Positions 24,953 through 32,611 are shown, numbered from the stretch's first letter. The stretch is DNA of 43,146 nucleotides from Acidimicrobiales bacterium (GCA_035536915.1 DATLNE010000051.1:1-43146), one strand, 5' to 3'. The notes: generated by a model from the sequence alone, not told the origin. Made by a program: numbers and translations.

Positions 24953-24972
24953 AGGCAAGAAAAAACTTGCCT
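24953..24972. promoter_or_regulatory. ArsR-type operator
   Basis: Perfect 7-bp inverted repeat AGGCAAG and CTTGCCT around six A residues, ending 12 bp before the start of the ArsR-type gene. A TATAGT sequence follows at once, so bound repressor would cover the promoter. Autoregulation is the usual arrangement. Confidence 0.65.
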
Positions 24973-24984
24973 ATAGTGCGGGCC

Positions 24985-25272
24985 GTGGGCGACGTGTTCA
25001 AGGCGCTGGCGAACCCCACACGCCGGGCGGTCCTCGACGAGCTGACCGAACGCGACGGACAGACGCTGTTCGAGCTCTGCGCTCGCTTGGCCATGAAACA
25101 CGGGCTCGCGTCGACCCGGCAGGCGATCTCCCAGCACCTCGAGCTGCTCGAAGCCGCCGGTCTCGTCACAACACGGCGCCAAGGCCGCTACAAGCTCCAC
25201 CACCTCGACACCTCACCGTTGCAGCAGATCGCCGAGCGGTGGCCCATCCCCGAACCGGAGGACGAACAATGA
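24985..25272 (+). CDS. ArsR-family transcriptional repressor
   Basis: A 95-residue winged-helix protein of the ArsR family. Visible: VFKALANPTRRAVLDEL at the N-terminus, the recognition helix STRQAISQHLELLEAAGLV, and the wing TTRRQGRYKLHHLD. No ArsR-type metal-binding Cys motif (CxC) is present, and its partner is a VOC protein, so it resembles the SdpR/YdhC-like non-metal group. GTG 24985 is preferred because the family starts just before GDVFKALANP; GTG 24976 in the same frame is an alternative. Its stop overlaps the VOC start by 4 bp. The leader is very short, so translation may be leaderless. Confidence 0.9.
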   Translation: MGDVFKALANPTRRAVLDELTERDGQTLFELCARLAMKHGLASTRQAISQHLELLEAAGLVTTRRQGRYKLHHLDTSPLQQIAERWPIPEPEDEQ

Positions 25273-25652
25273 AAATCAACCTGGCCAGCGTGCTCGTCGA
25301 CGACCAGGCCAAGGCGCTTCGCTTCTACACCGAGGTGCTCGGTTTCGTGAAGAAGACCGAGGTACCGCTGGGCGAACACGCCTGGCTCACCGTTGTGTCG
25401 CCCGCCGATCCCGACGGCGTCGAGCTGGTGCTCGAGCCCGACGAGCACCCGGCGGCCAAGCCGTTCAAGCACGCACTCGTCGAGGACGGGATCCCCTACA
25501 CGTCCTTCGCCGTCGACGACGTGCAGGCCGAGTACGACCGGCTGACCGCGCTCGGCGTCCACTTCACGCAACCGCCCACGGCCATGGGCCCGGTCACGAC
25601 CGCCGTCTTCGACGACACCTGCGGCAACCTCATCCAGATCGCCGCCATGTAG
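25269..25652 (+). CDS. VOC (glyoxalase/bleomycin-resistance) family protein
   Basis: A 127-residue single-chain VOC protein. The conserved strand-helix INLASVLVDDQAKALRFYTEVLGF opens it, the middle block is DGVELVLEP, and the end is FDDTCGNLIQIAAM, with Glu or Asp in metal-ligand positions. ATG 25269 overlaps the ArsR stop (ATGA), so the repressor and this protein are translated together. ArsR-VOC pairs are common in actinomycetes and the substrate is generally unknown. Its stop is two bases from the stop of the convergent TSUP gene. Confidence 0.92.
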   Translation: MKINLASVLVDDQAKALRFYTEVLGFVKKTEVPLGEHAWLTVVSPADPDGVELVLEPDEHPAAKPFKHALVEDGIPYTSFAVDDVQAEYDRLTALGVHFTQPPTAMGPVTTAVFDDTCGNLIQIAAM

Positions 25653-25653
25653 G

Positions 25654-26541
25654 TCAGCCCACGGCGTCGTGCGCGGGCAGCGGGGCCCGGCGTGCCGCCG
25701 CGGCCAGGCGCAGCGCCATCACGGCCCAGCCGGCGGCGAGCAGCACCGACGCCGCGGCCAGGATTGAGGGCCGGACACCGAGGACGCCGGCCAGCGTGCG
25801 GGCGTTGGTGGCCACGATGAACCCGCCGATGGCGGTGCCCAACGTGCGCTGGTCGAGGCGCTGGGTGAGCCAGGCGGCGAACGGCGCCGCCACGGAACCG
25901 CCGAGCAGCAGGGCACCCACGAGGACGGGGTCGATCTGCTTCCACGGCAGCGCGATCAGGAACCCGACGCTGGCGCCGAGGGACACCAGGAACTCGCTGG
26001 CCGACACCGTGCCGATCACCCGGCGGGCCTCCATCCGCCCGGCGGCCAGCAGGGTCGACGTGCCCACGGGCCCCCAGCCCCCGCCGCCCGCGGCGTCGAG
26101 GAACCCGGCGCCGGCACCGAGGGCGGCGAAGAAGCGCTTCCCGTGCGGACGGTTGGCGACGACTTCGCCGACGCTGCGCCCCGAGCGCGAGCGCACCAGG
26201 ACGTAGACGCCCAGGACGGCGAGGACGACGGCCACCCACGGCTTGGCCGTGTCGGCCGACAGCGAGCTCAGGACGGTGGCGCCTAGGAAGGCACCGAAGG
26301 CGCCGGGGACGGCCATCCACCGCAGGGCTCGCCAGTCCACATTGCCGAAGCGATGGTGCGCAACGCCCGACACCAGAGACGTTCCCACCTCGGCCAGGTG
26401 GACGCTGGCCGATGCCAACGCCGCCGCCGTGCCCGAGGTGACGAGGAAGGAGGTCGAGGTGACGCCGTAGCCCATCCCCAGCGAGCCGTCGACGAGCTGG
26501 GCCACCAACCCGGCAAGACTGAAGGTGAGAAGGCGGCGCAC
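25654..26541 (-). CDS. TSUP family (TauE/SafE) membrane transporter
   Basis: A 295-residue polytopic membrane protein. The GLVAQLVDGSLGMGYGVTST block near the N-terminus and AGFLDAAGGGGWGP in the middle are the paired signature repeats of the TSUP/TauE/SafE family, which exports or imports sulfite, sulfonates or related anions. About eight hydrophobic segments are present. GTG 26541 follows GGAGG with 4-5 base spacing. The promoter region carries a three-copy half-site cluster, so expression is likely under tight control. No sulfur-metabolism gene is nearby to fix the substrate. Confidence 0.92.
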   Translation of the reverse strand: MRRLLTFSLAGLVAQLVDGSLGMGYGVTSTSFLVTSGTAAALASASVHLAEVGTSLVSGVAHHRFGNVDWRALRWMAVPGAFGAFLGATVLSSLSADTAKPWVAVVLAVLGVYVLVRSRSGRSVGEVVANRPHGKRFFAALGAGAGFLDAAGGGGWGPVGTSTLLAAGRMEARRVIGTVSASEFLVSLGASVGFLIALPWKQIDPVLVGALLLGGSVAAPFAAWLTQRLDQRTLGTAIGGFIVATNARTLAGVLGVRPSILAAASVLLAAGWAVMALRLAAAARRAPLPAHDAVG

Positions 26542-26563
26542 GGGACCTCCGGAGCGGGGATGT

Positions 26564-26618
26564 CGAAACCTGACTTATCTGATCAGGTTTTAATCCCGAC
26601 TGTCAAGGTCAGGTTTCG
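26564..26618. promoter_or_regulatory. Operator cluster with three AACCTGA half-sites
   Basis: CGAAACCTGAC at 26564-26574 and its exact complement GTCAGGTTTCG at 26608-26618 form an 11-bp inverted repeat. A third half-site, TCAGGTTT at 26583-26590, forms an 8-bp inverted repeat with the first. A minus-strand TTGACA (plus-strand 26601-26606) lies inside, so the sites overlap the TSUP promoter. Confidence 0.6.
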
Positions 26619-26715
26619 GCCCCGGAGGTCAGCGGCCGGCTGGCGGGCATGGCTCGTAGCAGGTCACGACAGGAAGGGAGTCCGTCGCCGGTGCATCCCC
26701 GGCATCGTCTCGTCC

Positions 26716-27588
26716 TCATCCTCCGGAGCTGTCCTGCTCGGCTAACGCCGTCGCCCAGAAGTCGCGGAGGACTTCCATGGCTCGTTCGAGCGACTTTGCT
26801 GTGATGTCCAGATCGTCGGCAAGCGCTGCGTAGGCCCGCTCCCAGTCGCCCGACGGGTCCGGAATGCCGTCGGGTACGGAATGCGTGCCGCGGACGTCGA
26901 AGACGTGCCGAACCCGGGCGACCAGGTGGCTGTCGGCGACCAGGCCGTCCTCGATCAGCAGCATGAGGTCGGGCAGATCGCGCACCCGCGAGCTCGGCCT
27001 GTCCCGGTAGACGCGGGTGAGGGCGTGCAGTTTCTCGGCAAAGTGCTGGCGGCGGTCGACGACCTCCACGTCCCTGGTCGGCATCCCTGCAAAGGCCAAT
27101 GTCCCCGGCAAGCTGAGCCGCTCGGTACCGGTGATTTCTTCGCGTCGGGCGACGACATCGAGCCGGATGGCGGCGAACTGCCGACCGGCGAGCCCGGCCT
27201 CGACGGTGAAACGCCAGCCTGGACGCCCCGCTTCGTCGACCTGCAGCGGCGTCGGCGGGCTTACTGCGAACGCAAAGCCGTCATGGTCCGGATCGGTCGC
27301 CAACGACTCGATCAACAGGTCGCGGACGTCTTCGGAGTCGGCGAGTTGGCCACGCAGCGCAAGGTCGAGGTCGCGGGTGGCGCGGGCCCGGTCATGGAGG
27401 CGGAACTCGACGGCCATCCCGCCCTTCAGGATCCACCGTCCGGGCGCCGCCGACTCGAGTCGAACGAGGAGCCGCTCGACGACGGCGCGTCGCCGAAGTC
27501 GCTGGAGGTCCACGCCGGTTTTCGCAGCCTGGTTCCTGAGACGGTCTTCCAGCGCGGCTCGTAGGGCCTGTGGCGTCTCGTAGGGCAT
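26716..27588 (-). CDS. AbiEii-family nucleotidyltransferase toxin
   Basis: A 290-residue protein of the AbiEii/AbiGii toxin family. Motif I reads LKGGMAVEFRL (54-64), followed by the ATRDLDLAL block (70-78) with Asp73 and Asp75 as probable metal ligands of a DNA-polymerase-beta-like nucleotidyltransferase. The later EKLHALTR segment and the acidic RDLPDLMLLI helix are also typical. Family members add nucleotides to tRNA acceptor ends or act as GTP-dependent toxins. Its ATG overlaps the antitoxin stop by one base (TAATG). Length is normal and the motifs are intact. Confidence 0.92.
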   Translation of the reverse strand: MPYETPQALRAALEDRLRNQAAKTGVDLQRLRRRAVVERLLVRLESAAPGRWILKGGMAVEFRLHDRARATRDLDLALRGQLADSEDVRDLLIESLATDPDHDGFAFAVSPPTPLQVDEAGRPGWRFTVEAGLAGRQFAAIRLDVVARREEITGTERLSLPGTLAFAGMPTRDVEVVDRRQHFAEKLHALTRVYRDRPSSRVRDLPDLMLLIEDGLVADSHLVARVRHVFDVRGTHSVPDGIPDPSGDWERAYAALADDLDITAKSLERAMEVLRDFWATALAEQDSSGG

Positions 27589-28181
27589 TAGGACGCTCTC
27601 GCCAGTGTCCGCTCGATTCTCAGCGCGGCGCGGTCGCCGAACTCATCGGCACGAGCGAGAAGCATCCGTCGGGTGAACAGCCCGCGCTCCAGTGCCTCTG
27701 CGACGACGGTGGCGAGTTGGTCGAGGTCGAGGTCACCGTTGGCTATGTCGAGGACCGAGCGCAGGGGGGCGGTGATTCGGAAGCCTTCCCATTGCTGCGT
27801 GTCGGCCTCCGGGACTTCTCCTCGGTGCAGGACGACGCCCTCGGCTCGCTTCCGGAAGCCGCGAGGAACGGTCAGGTGCACCTGGGCTGGGTTGAGGTCC
27901 CCGAGGTCGTGTACCGAAAGCGCCGTAGCGTGCGAGACGACGGCCCTGCCTCGACTCCACTGGCTCCAGCGGATCAGGTCCTCGTGCTCGGTGACGGGCC
28001 ATTCGGGGAGGCGAAAAAGGCCGCGATCGATCCGCTGCCAGTTCCCTTGAGCGACATGGTACGTCTGTGCTTGGTACGGGTAGCCGGCATCGAGCGCCTG
28101 CGCCGCGGTGAAGTAGCCGCCCTGTGTTCTTGCGACGTTGGACATCCGCCGACGGCGTGCCTGACGGTCGCCTTCACCCAT
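27588..28181 (-). CDS. AbiEi-family antitoxin/transcriptional regulator
   Basis: A 197-residue protein. N-terminal winged-helix region: ARTQGGYFTAAQALDAGY, then YHVAQGNWQRIDRGLFRLP. The C-terminal AbiEi-type domain contains AVVSHATALSVHDLGD, VHLTVPRG and APLRSVLDIAN. These proteins bind their own promoter and neutralise the paired AbiEii toxin, encoded next with a one-base overlap. ATG 28181 is chosen; GTG 28184 and ATG 28145 are in-frame alternatives, the last matching the point where family similarity begins. A perfect palindrome sits 9 bp upstream. Confidence 0.88.
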   Translation of the reverse strand: MGEGDRQARRRRMSNVARTQGGYFTAAQALDAGYPYQAQTYHVAQGNWQRIDRGLFRLPEWPVTEHEDLIRWSQWSRGRAVVSHATALSVHDLGDLNPAQVHLTVPRGFRKRAEGVVLHRGEVPEADTQQWEGFRITAPLRSVLDIANGDLDLDQLATVVAEALERGLFTRRMLLARADEFGDRAALRIERTLARAS

Positions 28182-28190
28182 CACACTAAC

Positions 28191-28207
28191 CTACAGTTAA
28201 ACTGTAG
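28191..28207. promoter_or_regulatory. AbiEi operator palindrome
   Basis: CTACAGTT-A-AACTGTAG, a perfect 17-bp palindrome ending 9 bp before the antitoxin start. Autoregulation of abiE operons by AbiEi at inverted repeats is established; assigning this one is inference. Confidence 0.65.
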
Positions 28208-28358
28208 CTTTGTGCATGACTCCTGCGGGAAACCCCAGTCTCACTCGACAGGCGCACACGGGGGCCACGCAATCAACTCGACGGCGGGGAGTACCTGCGC
28301 CACTCAGACTTGGACCCACACGGGACTACCAGCGGCAGGACTCGGGCTGAGTGTCTAC

Positions 28359-28397
28359 GGTGTCTCGCGACATCTGTCTCCGATGTCCCGCGACATC
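28359..28397. mobile_element. Possible insertion-sequence-end remnant
   Basis: Two near-identical 16-bp semi-palindromes, ending TCGCGACATC and CCGCGACATC, are spaced 7 bp apart just before tRNA-Val. The style resembles terminal repeats of some IS481-type elements, from memory. No transposase remains nearby, so it may instead be a small regulatory or structural repeat. Confidence 0.3.
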
Positions 28398-28403
28398 ACA
28401 GAG

Positions 28404-28476
28404 TGGGCCGTACAGGATTCGAACCTGTGACCCCTTGCGCGTCATGCAAGTGCGCTACCAACTGCGCCAACGGCCC
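28404..28476 (-). tRNA. tRNA-Val (anticodon GAC)
   Basis: A 73-base cloverleaf. Acceptor stem GGGCCGT pairs with ACGGCCC, the D stem is GCGC/GCGC, and the anticodon stem CTTGC/GCAAG closes a loop ATGACGC that gives anticodon GAC. The T stem ACAGG/CCTGT has the loop TTCGAAT. The discriminator is A and CCA is not encoded. Confidence 0.96.
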
Positions 28477-28550
28477 GTGAGCGGGTCAGAGTAGCAGGCA
28501 CGGCCGACGGCAGAGGGAGGGGGGCGTCTCGCCATTTCCCACGCCTACCG

Positions 28551-28576
28551 GGTTCTTCTCATCGTCACCAGGGGTA
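28551..28576 (+). promoter_or_regulatory. SigB/SigF-like promoter of the hemerythrin gene
   Basis: GGTTC, 16 bp, GGGTA, ending 41 bp before the ATG at 28618. This is a close match to the stress-sigma consensus of actinomycetes and fits a hemerythrin-type stress protein. Confidence 0.6.
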
Positions 28577-28617
28577 GGACGGCATCCGTTCGCCGCACCA
28601 CGACCTAGGAGGATCGC

Positions 28618-29181
28618 ATGCCCGACCCGATCGCCATGCTGGAAGAAGACCACCGTCGCGTCGAGCAACTGTTCGAGCAGTACGCGAACGGCCAGGACCC
28701 GATGATCGCCCAGCAGATCTGCATGGAGCTCAAGGTCCACACCACCGTTGAGGAGCAGGAGATCTACCCGACCGTCAAGAGCGACGTGCCCGAGGGCAAG
28801 GAGCTCGAGGAAGAGGCCGAGAAGGAGCACGCCGAGGTCGAGGCCCTCATCAAGCAGGTCGAGCAGAAGGGCTTCGACGACCCCAGCGTCCCCGAGCTCA
28901 TGCTCAAGATCGAAGAGGGCGTCTCCCATCACGTCGAGGAAGAAGAGACCGAGATGTTCCCGAAGATGCGGGACACCCTCGGCCAGCAGACACTCGACGA
29001 GCTCGGCCAGAAGGCAGCCGACGCCAAGCAGCGGCTGCTCCAGCAGCAGAGCGGCCAGGGCTCCACGGTCGAGGGCGAGCTCACCAAGGAAGAGCTCTAC
29101 CAGAAGGCCAAGGAGCAGGACGTCGACGGCCGCTCCAAGATGGACAAGGACGAACTGCAGCAGGCAGTCGGCGAGCAGTAG
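28618..29181 (+). CDS. Hemerythrin (HHE) domain protein with C-terminal Rho-N/SAP-like motif
   Basis: A 187-residue protein. Residues 1-about 140 form a four-helix HHE cation-binding domain with candidate di-iron ligands His12, His41, Glu45, His71, His105 and Glu109 in the expected order. After a short Gln/Gly linker, residues 155-184 (LTKEELYQKAKEQDVDGRSK, then MDKDELQQAV) match the Rho-N/SAP-like helix-turn motif often appended to actinobacterial stress proteins and able to bind nucleic acid. The ATG follows a perfect AGGAGG. The upstream SigB-like promoter suggests induction in oxidative, nitrosative or general stress. It is a single-gene unit. Confidence 0.92.
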   Translation: MPDPIAMLEEDHRRVEQLFEQYANGQDPMIAQQICMELKVHTTVEEQEIYPTVKSDVPEGKELEEEAEKEHAEVEALIKQVEQKGFDDPSVPELMLKIEEGVSHHVEEEETEMFPKMRDTLGQQTLDELGQKAADAKQRLLQQQSGQGSTVEGELTKEELYQKAKEQDVDGRSKMDKDELQQAVGEQ

Positions 29182-29198
29182 TCCTGCCGACAACTGAG

Positions 29199-29236
29199 CC
29201 CCCAGCCGGACGGCGGCTGAGGGGGACGTGCGTCCC
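29199..29236. terminator. Overlapping hairpins after the hemerythrin gene
   Basis: CCCCC-AGCCG pairs with CGGCT-(GA)-GGGGG around a 5-base loop (29199-29225). A second perfect stem GGGACG-tg-CGTCCC (29223-29236) shares its last bases, so the two exclude each other. The location between convergent genes suggests a terminator for both. Confidence 0.5.
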
Positions 29237-29314
29237 GAACGCCCATAGAGGCGCTTGCGACGCACGCTCCCTTCGGTCGCCGTCGGCGCGCCAGGCCCTC
29301 GCCCCGGCCGCCGG

Positions 29315-30121
29315 CTACACCAGGTCCCAGACCATCCGGTTGTCGCCCGCCGCCCCCAGCAGCTGCGCCGGCGTGTTCTTGTCGATGTGGCCGATCAAGC
29401 CCATGTACACGCCGAACCCGCACAGCTCCTGCAGCCGCGGCGAGAACCCCCGCACCACTTCGTGCGGGATCCCCAGCTGCTGGTTCTCCTGCTGGCGGAT
29501 CCACCCGGCGCAGTAGTTCATGGCAACCCCCACCCGGCGCTGGTCGGTGCGGTTGGCGCCCCCGCCGTGCCACAGGCTCCCGTGCCAGATGAGCACGCTG
29601 CCCCGCGGCATCTCGGCGGCGATCGAGTCGTAGGGCGCCCCGAAGTCGGGCGATCGGTCGGCCGTGTGCGACCCGGGGATGATGCGGGTGGCCCCGTTGG
29701 CCTCGGTGAAATCGGTCAGCGCCCACATGCTGTTGCACACCGTGGGCGGGTGCGGCTTGGGCAACGGGATCAACTGGTCGTCCGCATGGACGGGCTGGGC
29801 CTTCTCGCCGGGGTCGATGGCGATCGACGACAGCGACGACACCAGGCACCCGGTGTCGAGCACCCGCTCCACGATCGGCAGCACGTTCTGGTGCACGGGG
29901 ATGCGCTCGTACAACGCGCCTCGCGCCAACAGGTTGTAGATGCGAACGGTGTTGTGCCCCTCGAACGCATTGCCCGCAGGCACGACGCCCATCTCCCGCT
30001 CCAGCCGCAACAAGTCGTCGGACAGCTCGTCGACGAAGTCGGCCTCGATGGCATCCTCGACGATGGTGTAGCCGTCGTGCTCGATGCGGGCCACGTGGGC
30101 CTTCAGTGCATCCCCCTCCAT
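29315..30121 (-). CDS. Phytanoyl-CoA dioxygenase (PhyH) family protein
   Basis: A 268-residue Fe(II)/2-oxoglutarate dioxygenase of the PhyH family. The iron triad is visible as His112-x-Asp114 (VHADDQ) and His185 (GSLWHGGGANRT), with an Arg195-region side chain placed to bind 2-oxoglutarate. Members hydroxylate lipids, CoA esters and natural products; the substrate here is unknown. ATG 30121. It is followed on the same strand, upstream in transcription, by the LysR gene, whose stop lies 7 bp before this start, so the two may be one transcript. Confidence 0.9.
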   Translation of the reverse strand: MEGDALKAHVARIEHDGYTIVEDAIEADFVDELSDDLLRLEREMGVVPAGNAFEGHNTVRIYNLLARGALYERIPVHQNVLPIVERVLDTGCLVSSLSSIAIDPGEKAQPVHADDQLIPLPKPHPPTVCNSMWALTDFTEANGATRIIPGSHTADRSPDFGAPYDSIAAEMPRGSVLIWHGSLWHGGGANRTDQRRVGVAMNYCAGWIRQQENQQLGIPHEVVRGFSPRLQELCGFGVYMGLIGHIDKNTPAQLLGAAGDNRMVWDLV

Positions 30122-30128
30122 GGACGAG

Positions 30129-31040
30129 TCACCGTACTAGGTGCACCCCCGCTTGCCCCGGGGCGTTCTCGGCCACCACGGCCCGGAGCACGGCGAGCAC
30201 GGCCCGCGCCGGCGCCGACGGCAACCCTCGCCGCGGCTGGGCCACGCCGACGCGCCGCGGTGGCAACCCGCGCACGGCTACCGGGCGCCACTCGTCGCGC
30301 AGGTACCGGGGGACAGCGGTGGCAGGCAGCACCGACGGCCCGTGCCCGTCGAAGGTCAACGACGCGATGAGCCGCACCCCGTCGAGCTCGGCGGCGGCCA
30401 CCAGCTTCACGCCCGCCGCCTTGGCCGCAGCATCGAGCTCGCCCCGAAAGGCCGTGCCCGCCATGGGCAGCAGCAACGGCAGCCCCGCCAGGTCGGCCAC
30501 GTCGACGAGCTTGCGCCGTGCCCTCGGGTCGGACCGGTGCACCACCAGCACGATGTCCTCGTCGAACAGCGGCTGGGTGAAGAACTCACTGGCGGGCAGC
30601 GGCAGGTTGACGACCGCCATGTCGAGCCGGCCCCCGCCGAGCTGCGGCTGCAGCGACGCCGAGGTGCCCTCGAACAACCGCAGCTTCACGCCCGGGTGTT
30701 GCGCGGCCACGGCAGCCAACAGGTGCGGCGCCAGCCACCGCCCGGTGGTACCGATCAAGCCCAGTCGCACCGAACCCGAGACTTCTTGGCGCAACGCGGC
30801 GACGTCGGCGGCGATGGCATCGAGCTCGGCGGCCACCCGTCGGGCCCGGTTCACCACCACCTCGCCTTCCGGCGTCAGGGCGCAGCCGGGCCGCTGCACC
30901 AGGGTCGTGCCCAGCTCCCGTTCGAGGCGGGCCACATGGGCCGACACGTTCGACTGCACGGTGTGCAGGGCGTCGGCGGCGGCCGAGAAGCTGCCGTGTT
31001 CGGCCACGGCGACGAGGGCGCTGAGTTGTCGGACGTCCAT
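30129..31040 (-). CDS. LysR-family transcriptional regulator
   Basis: A 303-residue LysR-type regulator. N-terminal winged helix: MDVRQLSALVAVAEHGSFSA, then AADALHTVQSNVSAHVARLE and the wing QRPGCALTPEGE. The effector domain starts at VRLGLIGTTGRWLAPHLL. The start is taken as ATG 31040 (MDVRQL), where the family begins; ATG 31043 is immediately adjacent. It is transcribed toward the PhyH gene and divergently from the HAD-PlsC gene. A 5-7-5 inverted repeat lies 12 bp upstream, consistent with autoregulation. Confidence 0.93.
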   Translation of the reverse strand: MDVRQLSALVAVAEHGSFSAAADALHTVQSNVSAHVARLERELGTTLVQRPGCALTPEGEVVVNRARRVAAELDAIAADVAALRQEVSGSVRLGLIGTTGRWLAPHLLAAVAAQHPGVKLRLFEGTSASLQPQLGGGRLDMAVVNLPLPASEFFTQPLFDEDIVLVVHRSDPRARRKLVDVADLAGLPLLLPMAGTAFRGELDAAAKAAGVKLVAAAELDGVRLIASLTFDGHGPSVLPATAVPRYLRDEWRPVAVRGLPPRRVGVAQPRRGLPSAPARAVLAVLRAVVAENAPGQAGVHLVR

Positions 31041-31051
31041 CATAAAAGGTG

Positions 31052-31068
31052 ATACCACATATCGGTAT
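31052..31068. promoter_or_regulatory. LysR-type inverted repeat
   Basis: ATACC-N7-GGTAT, 12 bp before the LysR start, with a second small repeat TTGAA-cga-TTCAA at 31076-31088. Both lie in an AT-rich patch, unusual here, where promoters of the two divergent genes are expected. Confidence 0.45.
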
Positions 31069-31231
31069 TAACTGTTTGAACGATTCAACAGGCAGCCCTA
31101 CAATGACCCTCGAACGGCAGTACGGAGTCGAGCGGTGGTTCCCCCCCCACTGCTCCTTCGGACGGTCGAGCGAAGGGACCGGCATCCCCCCCAGCCGGTC
31201 CCTTCGTCGCGTCCGGGGTACCGTGCCGGAC

Positions 31232-32611
31232 ATGGCAGGTGAAGCGGCCTTCTTCGATCTCGACCGCACGTTGCTGCGTGGCGCCAGCGGTCCTCTCATC
31301 GGCGAAGCGCTGGTCGCTGCCGGCCTGGCGCCTGACCGGAGCGTGCCCGGGCAAGGGCTGCTCTACAAGCTCTACGACGTCATCGGCGAGACGCTGCCGT
31401 CGATGGCCTTGGCCCGGGGCGCCGTGCTCGCCGTGCGGGGCTGGTCACGCGAAGCAGTGCGCGACGCGGGCAAGGCGGCGGCCGAGAAGCTCGAGACACT
31501 GGTGACGCCGTTCGCCCGGCCCCTCATCGACGAGCACCGCCAAGCGGGCCGACCCGTTGTGCTGGCCACCACCACGCCGCACGACCTGGTGGCGCCGTTG
31601 GCCGAGCGCCTCGGCTTCGACGCGGTGGTCGCCACCCGCTACGCCGAAGACGAAGCGGGCGCCTACACCGGCAAGCTCGAAGGCGAGTTCGTGTGGGCCA
31701 CCGGCAAGCTCAACGCCGTGCGCCGTTGGGCCGACGCCCACGACGTCGACCTGTCGCGCAGCTACGCCTATTCCGACAGCATCTACGACCTGCCGCTGCT
31801 GTCGGCCGTCGGCCGTCCCCACGCCGTGAACCCCGACCCCCGGTTGCGCGTCTACGCCACCTTGCGGCGCTGGCCGGTCCTGCACCTCGACGTCCCGCCC
31901 GGGGTGCCCAAGCTGGCCGGCGTGGAGCCCGTCGACGTGGTCAAGCTGGCGGCTCGTCCCGAGCTGTACCCCTACGCCCGCTTCGACATCGAAGGCAGCG
32001 AACGCGTCCCCCAGGAAGGCCCTGTGATCGTGGTGGCCAACCACCGCAGCTACTTCGACACTGTGGCGGTGGGACTCACCATCTTGCGGGCCGGACGGGC
32101 GCCGCGCTTCCTGGGCAAGAAAGAGGTGTTCGACGCGCCGGTCGTCGGCACACTGGCCCGGGCTATGGGCGGCATCCGGGTCGACCGCGGCACCGGCTCC
32201 GGCGAGCCGCTGCGGGAAGCCGCACGGGCCTTGGCCGCAGGCGAGCTCGTCATCCTCATGCCCCAGGGCACCATCCCCCGGGGCCGGGCCTTCTACGAAC
32301 CCACACTGGTGGGCAAGAAGGGCGCCGCGCGCCTGGCAGCCATGACCGGAGCGCCCGTGGTGCCGATCGGCTTGTGGGGCACCGAGCAGGTGTGGCCGCG
32401 CTCGTCTCGCCTGCCCAACGTGACCAACCTCTTGCACCCGCCGCTCGTGCAGGTGCGGGTAGGGGAGCCGGTGGTCGGCTTGGAGTACGCCGACCCGCGG
32501 GCCGACACCGAGCGCATCATGGCGGCGATCATGGACCTCCTCCCCGCCGAGGCCCGCACGCGGCGCGAGCCCACCGAGGACGAGATCGCCCGAGCCATGC
32601 CGCCGGGTTAG
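31232..32611 (+). CDS. HAD-IB phosphatase fused to PlsC-type acyltransferase
   Basis: A 459-residue bifunctional lipid enzyme. The N-terminal HAD-IB hydrolase has the nucleophile motif FFDLDRT (Asp9, Asp11) and later SYAYSDSIYDLPLL, the acidic metal-binding motif. The C-terminal PlsC/LPLAT domain starts near residue 245, with the catalytic NHRSYFD (HX4D, about residue 270) and PQGTIPRG, in which the usual EGT is QGT. Such fusions act in phospholipid synthesis, acylating lysophosphatidate and dephosphorylating the product or a precursor. ATG 31232 is chosen; GTG 31223 is 3 codons upstream in frame. It is convergent with the propeller gene, overlapping by 4 bp. Confidence 0.93.
   Translation: MAGEAAFFDLDRTLLRGASGPLIGEALVAAGLAPDRSVPGQGLLYKLYDVIGETLPSMALARGAVLAVRGWSREAVRDAGKAAAEKLETLVTPFARPLIDEHRQAGRPVVLATTTPHDLVAPLAERLGFDAVVATRYAEDEAGAYTGKLEGEFVWATGKLNAVRRWADAHDVDLSRSYAYSDSIYDLPLLSAVGRPHAVNPDPRLRVYATLRRWPVLHLDVPPGVPKLAGVEPVDVVKLAARPELYPYARFDIEGSERVPQEGPVIVVANHRSYFDTVAVGLTILRAGRAPRFLGKKEVFDAPVVGTLARAMGGIRVDRGTGSGEPLREAARALAAGELVILMPQGTIPRGRAFYEPTLVGKKGAARLAAMTGAPVVPIGLWGTEQVWPRSSRLPNVTNLLHPPLVQVRVGEPVVGLEYADPRADTERIMAAIMDLLPAEARTRREPTEDEIARAMPPG

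Noticed and set aside
28404-28476. tRNA-Val as an attB site with a second copy of its 3' end in the window
   Set aside because: I looked for a repeat of the T-arm and acceptor sequence elsewhere and saw none, and there is no integrase.
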